In this document: positions 1 through 9,386 of the stretch, in pieces
Numbering within the stretch: the stretch's first letter is position 1
How the letters are laid out: each line of letters starts with the position of its first letter
Assembly: GCA_963833505.1 (NCBI GenBank)
Contig: CAWHYG010000007.1
Location: 868,001 to 932,000, forward strand
Length of the DNA stretch: 64,000 bases
Direction: 5' to 3'
From: CAWHYG01 sp963833505
GTDB lineage: Bacteria; Eisenbacteria; RBG-16-71-46; CAIMUX01
Translations under genes and position numbers: made by a program
The notes under the pieces: model-generated
Told to the model about the DNA's origin: nothing
Database searches by the model: none
Seen by the model: only the letters and a program-made list of their open reading frames with translations

Positions 1-99
1 CTCGAAACGCCAGGCGGGCGCGGGCTTCGGCTCGAGCTGTGGAAGCGGCTCCCGGGCCTCTGCCGCCATCGTCGCCTTGGTCAGAGCAACAGATTCCAT
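1..99 (-). CDS. N-terminal fragment of an unrecognised protein, cut by the window edge
   Basis: An ATG at 99 opens a frame that runs 33 codons to the left edge without a stop. The visible part is rich in Pro, Glu and Ala after a short Thr/Lys-containing start and shows no motif I recognise. A GGAGG lies about 13 bases upstream of the ATG, rather far for a ribosome binding site. The next gene on the other strand begins at 465, so 100-308 would be the divergent intergenic region. This could be chance. Confidence 0.3.
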   Translation of the reverse strand, partial: MESVALTKATMAAEAREPLPQLEPKPAPAWRFE

Positions 100-311
100 G
101 ACGCCAGTTACACCTCCAGGGAGCTTTGTCTTCCCGGCCTGCGACCACTCGCGGCCTCCAGATCCGCCGGCTCCGCAGCCGGATCGGAGACGCGGATCCG
201 GAACCCGATCCGCGCCTGGCGATCGGGTCCGGGAGACGGCCTCAACGTTCGGCTCGACATCCCAAGGATACCATACATTCGTTCGTCTGTCAATCTGAAC
301 AGGATAATTGT

Positions 312-340
312 TTGCCGCGTCGACAATTCTCACTTACGAT
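312..340 (+). promoter_or_regulatory. Sigma70-type promoter of peptidase copy 1
   Basis: TTGCCG (312-317) and TACGAT (335-340) are separated by 17 bases. The site aligns base for base with the better promoter of copy 2 at 1898-1926, whose -10 is TATAAT; copy 1 has a degraded -10. The leader to the ATG at 465 is about 120 bases. Confidence 0.55.
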
Positions 341-464
341 GAGATCGGCGTGAGCAAAGGCCCAGACCGTCTTTGCCCGCCGATCCCCTCTCGAGCATCA
401 ATCGGAATCCTCCAGCGCCTTCCGCAAACGCTTGGAGGCCACATAATCCAGGAGGTCCAGGGTC

Positions 465-1448
465 ATGCAGTACCGATCCATCTCCGGTTGGAGACGGGTG
501 TTTCTTTGCTCGGCGGTCGCGGTTCTCGGCTTTCTTTCGGCGCTCTCGACGATTTCTCAGGCGAACGAGCCCTGGAGCCAGGCCAAGGAGGTCGCGCAGT
601 GGCGGGCGACCATCCAGGCGAACGGCCTCCACTGGGAAGCCGGGCCGACTCCGGTCAATGCCATTCCACCCGAGCAACGTTCCGGCTACCTCGGTCTGGC
701 TCCCATCTCGGACGAGGAGTTCCGATCCAGGGCGACCGCCACCCTCGAGACGCTGCCCCAAGCCTGCATGCGGTCCACCAGTAACGATTCGGTTCCCTGC
801 ACCGAGACCAAGTGCACGGACCCGGCGGCGATCCAGGGCTACACCACCGTGCAGGACGGCGAGACCTACCTGAAGAACGCCGTCATGACCGCCCCCATCG
901 CGGTCGCAATCTACGCCAGCGCAGGCATGTTCAGCTACAAGTCCGGCTGCTATTCCGGAGCCAACGGCCCAACCAACCACGTGGTTCTCCTCTGCGGCTG
1001 GGACGACAACGCCTACGGAACCGGCCAGGGCGCCTGGCTCATCAAGAACAGCTGGGGAACAGGCTGGGGGCAGAACGGATACGGATGGATCGCCTACGGC
1101 ACCTGCTCCATCGGATACAAAGCCGCCCTCATCAACGACACGCCGGCGGGAGTGTCCGCGCCCACACGGAAAGAGAGGGTCAGCCTGGTCTCATCGCCGA
1201 ACCCGTTCCAGCACCTGACGAGCGTGGCGCTCACGCTGCCGTCGGCCGGCCTGGCCCAGGTCCAGGTCTTCGATTCCGCGGGTCGGCTCGTCCGCACGAT
1301 CCACGATGGATTCCTGTCTCCTGGACGGTATCAGATCGTCTGGACGGGCACCGACGCATCCGGGCAACCGGTCCCGGCGGGCACCTATTTCTGTCGCGCG
1401 CAAGCGGACGGTCAGACGGCGAGCGCCCGTCTCGTCCGGATGCCTTAG
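465..1448 (+). CDS. Secreted papain-like (C1) peptidase paralogue lacking the catalytic cysteine
   Basis: A 327-residue secreted protein with a hydrophobic signal segment at residues 10-30, then a short pro-region that matches copy 2 up to the ETLP residues. It then jumps directly to QACM, so about 85 residues including the GSCW catalytic-Cys segment are absent. The His segment (TNHVVLLCGW) and the Asn segment (IKNSWGTGWG) of family C1 remain. A second in-frame deletion removes the middle beta-sandwich domains, leaving the FlgD-Ig-like tail (SSPNPF, GRLVRTI, GTYFCRA) directly after the peptidase remnant. Without the nucleophile it cannot be an ordinary cysteine peptidase. It is either a decaying copy that has stayed in frame or a pseudoenzyme. 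Start chosen because it aligns with copy 2 and follows a GGAGG-containing leader. Confidence 0.8.
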   Translation: MQYRSISGWRRVFLCSAVAVLGFLSALSTISQANEPWSQAKEVAQWRATIQANGLHWEAGPTPVNAIPPEQRSGYLGLAPISDEEFRSRATATLETLPQACMRSTSNDSVPCTETKCTDPAAIQGYTTVQDGETYLKNAVMTAPIAVAIYASAGMFSYKSGCYSGANGPTNHVVLLCGWDDNAYGTGQGAWLIKNSWGTGWGQNGYGWIAYGTCSIGYKAALINDTPAGVSAPTRKERVSLVSSPNPFQHLTSVALTLPSAGLAQVQVFDSAGRLVRTIHDGFLSPGRYQIVWTGTDASGQPVPAGTYFCRAQADGQTASARLVRMP

Positions 1449-1610
1449 GGTCCCCGGCTGGTCCGCCTCAGGACCGAAGGAAATGAACGGCTCCGCCGCG
1501 CTGCTCTCGGGCAGCGCGAATCGAGCCCGGATTCGCGTCTCGAGCGGCGGGGATGCTCGGCGAGTGCATCCCCGCGTCCTCCTGTCGGCTTCACGAAAAT
1601 GAGGTGGCCT

Positions 1611-1925
1611 ATGAGGTCCCATCCTGCGCTTTGGATTCCGATCGTCCTCTGGGGTTCTCTCGCCCAGGCCACGACCTACGTCGTGAAGAGCGACGGCAAG
1701 GGCGACTTCCCCAACATTCAGGCCGCGATCAACGCCGCGGCATCCGGCGACACCGTGGCCTTGACCGATGGCGTGTTCACCGGTGACGGCAACCGGGACA
1801 TTTCGTTCCTCGGGAAAGCCATGGTGCTCCGCTCGCTCAGCGGCAATCCCGTGGGCTGCAGAATTTCCGCGCCGCAACCCACCGACCGAGCAACTGTTTG
1901 CCGCATCGACAATTCTCCTCTATAA
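1611..1925 (+). pseudogene. Truncated N-terminus of a secreted right-handed beta-helix protein
   Basis: The frame starts at ATG 1611, with GAGG six bases upstream; an ATG at 1599 is in the same frame. It encodes a signal peptide followed by a typical parallel beta-helix opening (YVVKSDGKGDFPNIQAAINAA, then VALTDGVFTGDGNRDI and GKAMVLRSLSGNP). Proteins of this type normally continue for several hundred residues. Here the frame enters the duplicated peptidase promoter at about 1895 and stops at TAA 1923-1925, which lies inside the -10 box of peptidase copy 2. About 94 residues are native. I infer that the duplication or insertion of the peptidase unit cut this gene. Confidence 0.7.
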
Positions 1926-1926
1926 T
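1898..1926 (+). promoter_or_regulatory. Strong sigma70-type promoter of peptidase copy 2
   Basis: TTGCCG (1898-1903), a 17-base spacer and a perfect TATAAT (1921-1926). The same site lies at 312-340 before copy 1. The leader to the ATG at 2050 is about 117 bases. The promoter lies at the very edge of the duplicated segment, so the duplication carries its own expression signal. Confidence 0.75.
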
Positions 1927-2049
1927 GAAATCGGCGTGGTCAAAGGCCCCAATGTCTCTGCCCGCCGGTCCCCTCACGAACAATCAACAGGACCCTCCAG
2001 CGCCCTCCGCAAAACGCTTGGAGGCCACAATCCAGGAGGTCCAGGAGTC

Positions 2050-4170
2050 ATGCAGCACCGGTCCATCTCCGGTTGGAGACGGGTATTTCTTTGCTCGGCG
2101 GTCGCGGTTCTCGGGTTCCTTTCAGCGCTCTCGACGGCCTCCCAGGCGGATGAATCCTGGAGCCAGGCCAAGGAGGTTGCCCAGTGGCAGGCGACCATCC
2201 AGGCGAACGGCCTTCACTGGCAAGCCGGGCCGACTCCGGTGAATGCCATTGCACCGGAGCAACGTTCCGGCTACCTCGGTTTGATTCCCATCTCGGACGA
2301 GGAGTTCCGATCCAAGGCGACCGCCGTCCTCGAGACCCTGCCGGAAATGGATCTCCCCTCCTCCTGGGACTGGCGCGCACTGGGCGGCACGACTCCGGCG
2401 AAGGACCAGGGCGGTTGCGGATCGTGCTGGGATTTCGCGGCGACCGGCGCGCTCGAATCCATCTACAAGATCACGAACAAGACCCAGCAGCTCTTCTCCG
2501 AGCAGCAGGTCCTTTCCTGCAACGACGCCGGCCAGGGATGCGGCGGCGGCAACTCCACGACGGCCTACAGCCTCTGGACCGGATTCGGCGCGGTGCCCCA
2601 GGCCTGCATGCCCTACACCGGCGGCGACTCGGCTCCCTGCGTCGAGGGGCAGTGCACGGTCCCGGCGCGGATCCAGGGCTACACCTACGTGAAGTACAGC
2701 GAGACCTCCCTGAAGACCGCGATCATGACCGCCCCCATCGCGGTCGCGATCTACGCCAGCGGAGGCATGTTCAGCTACAGGTCCGGCTGCTATTCCGGAC
2801 CCAACGGCCCCACCAACCACATGATTCTGCTCTGCGGCTGGGACGACAACGCCTGCGGAACCGGTCAGGGCGCCTGGCTCATCAAGAACAGCTGGGGAAC
2901 GGGCTGGGGACAGAGCGGGTTCGGATGGATCACCTACGGCACCTGCTCCATCGGATACGAAGCCGCTCTGATCAACTACACGCCGCCGCCGGTCACGGCG
3001 ATCGGCTATGCCTCCCATCAGGTCCTGGACGGCGGCAACGGAGCGCTCGATCCCGGCGAGACCGTGCCGGTTTCGATCACTGTGACCAACTTCGGCGCCG
3101 GCAATGCCACCGGAGTCTCCGGCATCCTGCGCTCCCTGACTCCGGGCGTCACCGTGCCGGACAGCACGGCCAGCTTCCCCAACCTGGCGAGCTGGGCCAC
3201 CGGCACGTCGATCGCGCCACATTTCACCGTGCAGGTGGGCCCGCAGGTGGCGGCCGGAGCCCCGATCGAGTTCCAGCTCGAGATGCACTCGAACCAGACG
3301 ATGTCCTACGTCACGACCTTCTACGACTGGGTCTCCCCGGTCACGGTGGTCTACCAGAACGACTTCGAAACCGGAATCGACGGCTGGAGCCATGCGGCCA
3401 GCCAGGGCACCGACGACTGGCGCTGGGGAACACTCGGAACCCTGTCGGGACAGATCGATCCGATGCTCGCCGCCTCCGGCACCAAGGTCATCGGGAACGA
3501 TCTGAACGAGACGGGAGGCAATTGGGACGGGCTCTACCCGAACAGCAACAGCGAGTATCTGCTCTCCCCCGTCATCGACTGCTCCGGGCACACCGGCGTG
3601 CAACTCCAGTTCAAGAGGTGGCTCACCTGCGAGCGTGGCTACGGAGATGTGGCGCGGATCCTCGTCAACGGCACCGAGATCTGGAGAAACGACAAGGCGA
3701 CGAACCAGATCGACGGCGCCTGGACGCCGGCGGTGTACGACATCCACACCCTGGCCGACAACAATCCTTCGGTGCAGATCCGCTTCGAGCTGAACACCGA
3801 CGACAACTTCACGATGGGTGGCTGGAACATCGACGATTTCCGGCTGATCTCGACCGACGTCAACCCCGCGGGAGTGTCCGGGCCCGCACCGGCGGAGAGG
3901 GTCAGCCTGGTTTCATCGCCGAACCCGTTCCAGCGCCTGACGAGCGTGGCGCTCACGCTGCCGGCGGCCGGCCTGGCCCGGGTCCAGGTCTTCGACTCGG
4001 CGGGCCGGCTCGTCCGCACGATCCACGACGGATTCCTGGCTCCGGGACGGCATCAGATCGACTGGACGGGCACCGACGCGTCCGGGCAGCCGGTCCCCGC
4101 GGGGACGTACTTCTGCCGCGCGCAGGCGGACGGCCAGGCGGCGAACGTACGGCTCGTGCGGATGCCGTAA
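2050..4170 (+). CDS. Secreted papain-family (C1) cysteine peptidase with beta-sandwich domains and FlgD-Ig-like tail
   Basis: A 706-residue exported peptidase. A signal segment at about residues 10-32 is followed by a short pro-region and a C1 peptidase domain (about 99-310): nucleophile Cys126 in GGCGSCWDF, His257 in GPTNHMILLCGW, Asn280 in IKNSWGTGWG. A CARDB/NEW1-like domain (about 311-430) follows, then a jelly-roll domain opening with NDFETGIDGW and closing with GGWNIDDFRL, and a C-terminal FlgD-Ig-like domain (SSPNPF, GRLVRTIHDG, GTYFCRA) as seen on secreted proteins of FCB-type bacteria with type IX-like export. The expected role is degradation of external protein. The start follows an AGGAGG-containing leader; a longer in-frame reading from 1768 would run through the promoter and is rejected. 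Full-length partner of the inactive copy at 465. Confidence 0.88.
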   Translation: MQHRSISGWRRVFLCSAVAVLGFLSALSTASQADESWSQAKEVAQWQATIQANGLHWQAGPTPVNAIAPEQRSGYLGLIPISDEEFRSKATAVLETLPEMDLPSSWDWRALGGTTPAKDQGGCGSCWDFAATGALESIYKITNKTQQLFSEQQVLSCNDAGQGCGGGNSTTAYSLWTGFGAVPQACMPYTGGDSAPCVEGQCTVPARIQGYTYVKYSETSLKTAIMTAPIAVAIYASGGMFSYRSGCYSGPNGPTNHMILLCGWDDNACGTGQGAWLIKNSWGTGWGQSGFGWITYGTCSIGYEAALINYTPPPVTAIGYASHQVLDGGNGALDPGETVPVSITVTNFGAGNATGVSGILRSLTPGVTVPDSTASFPNLASWATGTSIAPHFTVQVGPQVAAGAPIEFQLEMHSNQTMSYVTTFYDWVSPVTVVYQNDFETGIDGWSHAASQGTDDWRWGTLGTLSGQIDPMLAASGTKVIGNDLNETGGNWDGLYPNSNSEYLLSPVIDCSGHTGVQLQFKRWLTCERGYGDVARILVNGTEIWRNDKATNQIDGAWTPAVYDIHTLADNNPSVQIRFELNTDDNFTMGGWNIDDFRLISTDVNPAGVSGPAPAERVSLVSSPNPFQRLTSVALTLPAAGLARVQVFDSAGRLVRTIHDGFLAPGRHQIDWTGTDASGQPVPAGTYFCRAQADGQAANVRLVRMP

Positions 4171-4331
4171 GCACGGGGGCCGGGGATCACAATCCGGTTT
4201 TCCGTCCCGTGCGACCACGACGCCGGCGTAGACGATGCGCTCGGTCGACGGGCAGGCGAGGGCAACGCGGCCCTGACCGGCGGATTCGTCGCCGCGGCAG
4301 GGTGATCCGGCGCGGCTGATCCGCGCCGGGA

Positions 4332-6600
4332 TCAGAACGAGAGGAACGGCTCCGGCCCATCGCCTCCGGGCAACGCCAGCTCGCACACCACGACCGGGTT
4401 CTGCAGGCCGAGCCGCTCGAGGACGCGCGGATGCACCTCGCCGAGCATCCCCGCCGGCACCCGCGCTCCGCCTGTCGGGGTCGCGCCGTGCGGCCCCGCC
4501 AGCGCTGGACTGCGACCTGCCGGGATCGCGCCGTTCCCGGATTCACCGGCTGCGCGCGGTGGTAGAATCCACGCTCCGCGGCCTTCCAGAGCGAAACCGC
4601 TCTCGAAGGCCTCGAGCGAGAGCGGCCAGCCGAACTCCCGCACGACCGCTTCGGCCATGGCTCTCAGCTCCGCGAATCCGATCCGCGGCGAGATCACGGC
4701 GAACGCCAGAATGGCGCCGGTCCCGCGCGCCCGTTTCCGCCTCGGGATCGACGAAGGTCACGTTGCCGATCTCGAAGATTCCCTGAGGCAGCGGATTGTG
4801 CCGGTTGCGCGCCAGCGTGGCGAGCAGGCCGGGCATGAGGCTGGTGCGGATCTGCGTCTGCTCCAGGCTGATCGGATTCTCGAGGAGCACGGTCGCGGGG
4901 TGCGGCTCCCGATCGAGGATCCGGTCGGACTGATCCTCCGAAGTCAGAAGCAGGCTCATGACCTCGATCAGACCCAGCCCGATCAGGACGTCGCGCGCCC
5001 GTTCGGATCTTCGTTCCAGCTCGGATTCCCGCCCGAGCGTGAGCGTCGGCACCAGCGTCCGCGGCACGTTTCCGTAGCCGTAGGCGATGGCCGCGTCCTC
5101 CACCAGGTCCCGTTCGTGCAGGATGTCGTTCCGCCAGGCGGGCACGAACACGGGCAGGCGCCCCTCGGTCTCGGCGCCGACTCCATGCCGCATCCGGAGC
5201 ATCAGAGTGCACAGCTCATCGGCGCTTTGCCGGAAGCCGAGAAACTGGGACGTGCTCTCGACGCCGATCGAAGCGCTCTGGGGGGTAAGGTCGGGCGTCG
5301 TTTCGATTCCGGCCGCCACACGAAGCGTTTCCGGCCCCTCTTCAATCCCGCCCGTGCTTCGACCCGATTCCGCGCCGAGCCCGCCGGTGCGTTCCGCGCC
5401 CGGCCCGGCGATGCGCGTCGCGCCGCGCGCCCGGCTCGCAGCGGTGTTCTCGTTGCCGGTGCCACTCTCCAGCTCGACCGCTTGGAGCCGCAGCGAAGGG
5501 TCCATCTCGAGCAGCGAGGTCACGAGGATGTTGAGCGTGCGGTGGACGACCCTTCGGACTGTTCCGGTCACGTCGATGAAGAAGCGCCGGCTGTCCAGCC
5601 GGACCTTGGTCTCCTCGCTGTTGATGATCGGAGGCATCGACAGCACGCGGCCCCCCGCGGTGCGGAGAATCGGATAGCGATCGAACCCCGCAAGCAGATG
5701 GGCATAGGCGACCCCCTTCGGATGTCCTTCGAGGATCTGCCGGAGCGTGCGCCGGGCGGACGCGCCGGTCTCCCGGGATCCGAGCGGCACAAACGAGTAG
5801 CGGTCTGGATCCTCGGTCGTGTATTCCAAGTCCGCCGTTCGTATTACGGCGCCAAATCCATGTGGATTCTCGAAGGATCCGGAGCCAGCAAATGCGTCCC
5901 GCGCCGATCCGGTGCCGGCTCCGGATGCGTCCCGCGTCGGTCCGGAACCGGCGGATGCGTTCCGCGTCGGTCGGAAAGCAGCGTCGGATCGATCCCCCGC
6001 CGCACCGGAACCGGCGTCCAGCTCCAGGCTGTCCAGGTCATACACTCCGATCGAGGCGATCTTCCGGTCGCGTCCGAGCGCCCAGTGCAGGTTCTCCTGC
6101 AGCTTCATCAGGATCTTGACCCGATCGTCGTCCAGCCGGACGTTCTCGAGGACGGCGCAGGCGATGAAGGGACGCAGGCTTCCCGGCTGCCGCACCGAGT
6201 CGTCCACCCGCAGGCGCAGCACGGGCGGCTCGACCCGATACTCCGGCGGTCCGGTCTCGATGGACAGGAGCCCGCGCAGGGCCCGGGCCAGTCCGCCCGG
6301 ATCGAAGAGGTCGGGACGCACGGCCAGAAGATCCATGCGGACCACTTCCAGTCCCGCCATGGGCACCAGCGCGTCGGCGGCGCGAAGATCCGCGTCGCAG
6401 CGGTCGCAGCGCGGCGGGGCTTCTTCCTTCCCCACCATCTCGAGGACGAAGCCGCAGGCGGCGCACCTCCCGCGCGCCAGGACCTCGTAGCCCTCGACGT
6501 CGCAGCCCATCTCTCCGAGAAGGCGGAGCAGATCCCCGCGTTCGACGTCGCGGCGCAAGAGCCTCTTCAATTCCGCCACCGGGATCCCGATCACCGGCAT
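4332..6600 (-). CDS. pheT: Phenylalanine-tRNA ligase beta subunit, archaeal/eukaryotic type (one frameshift)
   Basis: Beta subunit of PheRS, which with PheS charges tRNA-Phe. The compact layout and motifs (VLSMPPIINSEETKV; WRNDILHERDLVEDAAIAYGYG; NPISLEQTQIRTSLMPGLL; GIFEIGNVT) are those of the archaeal/eukaryotic PheT rather than the long bacterial form with an N-terminal tRNA-binding domain. Residues about 43-69 hold four Cys (CAACGF, CDRCDADL), like a zinc ribbon. Three low-complexity insertions interrupt the fold, one made of about 30-bp DNA repeats (5878-6011). Near 4715-4730 the frame shifts by one base: upstream it reads EAETGARD, and the continuation AILAFAVISPRIGF lies in another frame that runs to the stop at 4332. 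The ATG at 6600 overlaps the end of pheS by 10 bases. Confidence 0.88.
5878..6011. repeat. Degenerate tandem repeat of about 30 bp inside pheT
   Basis: About three and a half diverged units, each roughly TCCGGAACCGGCGGATGCGT plus CCCGCGTCGG, lie head to tail. The unit is a multiple of three, so the repeat is translated in frame as a Gly/Ser/Arg/Asp-rich linker (PTRDASGAGT-like units) between conserved PheT segments. Confidence 0.7.
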
Positions 6601-8123
6601 TGCGGCACCCCCTTCAACCACTCCAGGTCCACGAGATACAGATCCCGGATGTCGCTCAGTCCGGTCATGCCCATGGCGAGGCGGTCCAGTCCGAAGCCCC
6701 AGGCCAGGACCGGCTCGACGCAGCCGAGCGGCTCCGTCACCTCCGGCCGGAAAACGCCGGCGCCGGCCAGCTCGAACCAGTCCTCGCGCTCCTCGTTCCA
6801 GACGTGCACGCCGACCGACGGCTCCGTGTAGGGGAAGAAGTCGGGCCGGAAGTCGACCTTGTGAAAGCCGAGCCGGTCGAGAAAGGCCGCCATCATCCCA
6901 AGGAGGGAGGCGAAGGTCGCGCCCTGATCGACGACGATTCCATCGACCTGATGGAAGATCGGAAGGTGTTTGTAGTCGATGGCCTCGCGCCGGAAGACGG
7001 TTCCGATGGCGAAGATCTTCCGCGGTCCCTGCTTCACTTCCGCGAGGGCGCGGATGGTGGTCGCGGTGTTGTGCGTGCGCAGGATGTTGCGCTCGGCCAG
7101 CTCGGGGCGCCAGCGATAGCCCCAGCCGATCGAGCCGGTGTCGCCGCCGTTCTCGTGCGCGGCGCGGACGCGCTCGACCATGGCCTGGTCCGCAGGAAGG
7201 GGCGTGCGGGCCGGACGGGCGACGTAGAAGGTGTCCTGCATCTCCCGGGCTGGATGATCCTGCGGCTGGAAGAGCGCATCGAAGTCCCAGAAGGCGGACT
7301 CGACGGTGGGAGACGTCCATTCCTCGAATCCCATCGAAAGAAAGGCGCGGCGGACGTCGGCGATGACCCGCTGGAGCGGATGGCGCTTGCCCGGATGCCG
7401 GGGCTCGGTGGCGAGGCTCACGTCGTAGGGTTTGAAGCGGACGTTTTTCCACTCGCCGGTGGCGAGAAGCTCCGGAGTCAGAAGCGAGACCTCGCGGCGG
7501 CTGTCCACGCCGCGCTCCCGCAGTGTTGCCCCCTCCGCGGTCAGGGACACCCAGCGATGGACCTTCTCGCGGATCTCCAGGAAGGGGCTTCGCGCGCCCA
7601 ACAGCTCGCGGGCGCGCTCGACGTCGACGCCCCGCTCGCGCAGGTCGTCCTCGAGGGCGCGTTGCTCGCGGGCCAGGATCCGCAGGATGTCTTCATCCGG
7701 ATCGAGCTGATCGAGTGCGGCGCGTCCCGCCTCTTCGAGCTTGAGGCTTGGGCCGCTCTTGGAGGCCCAGCCGCGCAGCGTAAGACCGCGCAGCGACTGG
7801 CCGACTCCCTTGGCGTCGAGCCCGGACCAGGCTGGAATCTCCGCCATCGTGCCCGATCCGCCGTGCTCGGCCAGGGCCCGCAGGACGCGGCGCTCCGGAA
7901 TTCCCTCGGCGGCCGCGGCACGCCCGGCATCCTTCACGATCCACTCGCGAAACGGCTCTTCCCGGATCCGGAGCCATCCCGCCTCCTGCAGCAACACGGC
8001 GGCGGCGGCAACCTGGGACTGGTCGCGCCCGAGACGGCCGGCGAGGTCCGGCACCCGCTCCTCGGACCCCGGGTCCAGACTCTGCAGCACCAGGGCCTGC
8101 TCAGGCGGCAGACGCTCGCTCAT
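6591..8123 (-). CDS. pheS: Phenylalanine-tRNA ligase alpha subunit, archaeal/eukaryotic type
   Basis: Catalytic subunit of PheRS, 510 residues. The N-terminal half contains winged-helix segments (LVLQSLDPGSEERV; VLRALAEHGGSGTM), as in archaeal and cytosolic PheS, where bacteria normally have a coiled coil. The class II core follows: HPLQRVIADVRRAFLSMGFEE (motif 1 region), LLRTHNTATT-type segment (ILRTHNTATTIRAL), FAIGTVFRREAIDYKHLPIFHQVDG (motif 2), and AWGFGLDRLAMG (motif 3). The start at 8123 follows a GAGGGGGG tract 14 bases after the dnaJ stop. The 10-base overlap with pheT implies coupled translation of the two subunits. Archaeal-type PheRS is known in a minority of bacteria, notably spirochaetes, and is usually read as transfer. 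Confidence 0.93.
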   Translation of the reverse strand: MSERLPPEQALVLQSLDPGSEERVPDLAGRLGRDQSQVAAAAVLLQEAGWLRIREEPFREWIVKDAGRAAAAEGIPERRVLRALAEHGGSGTMAEIPAWSGLDAKGVGQSLRGLTLRGWASKSGPSLKLEEAGRAALDQLDPDEDILRILAREQRALEDDLRERGVDVERARELLGARSPFLEIREKVHRWVSLTAEGATLRERGVDSRREVSLLTPELLATGEWKNVRFKPYDVSLATEPRHPGKRHPLQRVIADVRRAFLSMGFEEWTSPTVESAFWDFDALFQPQDHPAREMQDTFYVARPARTPLPADQAMVERVRAAHENGGDTGSIGWGYRWRPELAERNILRTHNTATTIRALAEVKQGPRKIFAIGTVFRREAIDYKHLPIFHQVDGIVVDQGATFASLLGMMAAFLDRLGFHKVDFRPDFFPYTEPSVGVHVWNEEREDWFELAGAGVFRPEVTEPLGCVEPVLAWGFGLDRLAMGMTGLSDIRDLYLVDLEWLKGVPQCR

Positions 8124-8136
8124 CCGTGCCCCCCTC

Positions 8137-9286
8137 TCAACCTCCAAAGGCCTCGCGCATCCGCTCGAAGAACCCCTTCTGCAGCTTGGGCGGCTCCTGC
8201 CCCGTGACCCGGGCCAGCTCTTCGTACGCCTTCCGCTGCTCGACCGTGAGCCGCGAAGGAATCGCGACCACGACGCGAACCAGAAGGTCGCCCGCCTCGC
8301 GTCCCCCCAGTCCGGGCACTCCGCGACCGCGCAGCCGGAGAATCTTCCCCGACTGGATGCTGGGCGGAATCTCGATCCGCACCGAACCCTTGAGGGTGGG
8401 CACCTCGATTTTCGCACCGAGCGCCGCCTGGTGCGGATGAATGCCCAGATCGATCACGAGGTCCGAGCCGTGCCGCTCGAAGACCGGGTGCGGCTTCTCG
8501 ACAAAGACCACGTTGAGGTCGCCCGCGGGGCCGCCGCGCGGGCCGGCATCCCCGTGTCCCCGCAGGGTCATGTAGTTCCCTTCCATGACGCCGGCCGGAA
8601 TCTGGACCTCGACGGTCTCGTGACCTTCGACCCGTCCTTCGCCTCCGCAGGTCGCGCACGGGTCCCGGACGATCTCCCCTTCGCCGTGGCAGCGGCCGCA
8701 GAATGCTCACGTTGACCATCTGTCCGAAGATGGATCGCTGGATCCGGCGGAGCTGGCCGGTGCCTCCGCAGGCCGGACACTTCTCGGTCGCGCCGGTCGT
8801 CGTTCCGCGCCCGTGGCAGGTGGAGCAGGGCGTGAGCTTGCGGACGCGGACCTTCTTCGTCGTTCCGGAAGCGATCTCTTCCAGGGTCAGCTCGAGATGG
8901 ATCTGGCGGCTGCCGCCGCGCCGCTCGCGGCTTCTCTCCTGGGCGGATTCCTGGCCGAAGAAATCGAATCCGCCGAACTCGTGCATGAATGCGCGGAGGG
9001 CGTCGGAAAGATCGAATCCGAAGCCGCCCGGGCCGGAGAACCCGCCGGAGCCGGCGCCCGACGACACCGCCTCATGGCCGAAACGGTCATAGGTCGTCCG
9101 CTTCTCCGGGTCTTTCAAGACCTCGTAGGCTTCGTTGACCTCCTTGAATCGCTCCTCGGCCCGCGCGTCCCCCGGATTCCGGTCGGGGTGATCCTGCAGC
9201 GCGAGCTTCCGGTACGCCTTCTTGATCGCGTCCAGATCGGCGTTCCGTTCGACCCCAAGGACTTCGTAATAGTCTCTCTTCGCCAT
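8137..9286 (-). CDS. dnaJ: Chaperone DnaJ (one frameshift)
   Basis: Hsp40 co-chaperone for DnaK. The N-terminal J domain carries the HPD motif (LQDHPDRNPGD), followed by a Gly/Phe/Ser-rich linker (GSGGFSGPGGFGFD). A Cys-rich zinc region starts with CSTCHGRG and CPACGGTG, and the C-terminal substrate-binding domains include YMTLRGHGDAGPRGG and GDLNVVF. The zinc region is broken near 8704: reading IFGQMVNVSI and then, after dropping one base, CGRCHGEGEI restores the third and fourth CxxC pairs and leads to the stop at 8137. This is a one-base insertion relative to a functional gene. Start at ATG 9286 (AKRDYYEVLG) with AAAGG upstream; an in-frame TTG lies six bases earlier. First gene of a dnaJ-pheS-pheT string. 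Confidence 0.85.
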
Positions 9287-9386
9287 ATCCAACCTTTAGA
9301 TTGCCGACGAAACAAATGGATTGGAGGAGCCTATCGAGGCGCGGGAGCAGGGGTCAAGCCGCATCGCGGCGCCGGCGCCATCGCTC

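Larger units (their letters stand above)
309..4170 (+). repeat. Tandem duplication of a promoter-plus-peptidase unit (309-1448 and 1895-4170)
   Basis: Two direct copies can be aligned by eye. Homology begins at TGTTTGCCGC (309/310 and 1895/1896), just upstream of matching -35 boxes, runs through leaders of about 150 bases, and ends at the stop codons (1448 and 4170). The sequence after each stop is unrelated. The copies differ by two in-frame deletions in the first, removing about 255 bp (peptidase N-lobe) and about 880 bp (CARDB-like and jelly-roll domains), plus scattered substitutions. The left edge of copy 2 coincides with the point where a beta-helix reading frame is broken. Confidence 0.85.

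Noticed and set aside
4657..6831. 724-codon open frame opposite pheT/pheS on the plus strand
   Set aside because: High-GC shadow of the conserved minus-strand genes; no conserved motifs, no ribosome site.
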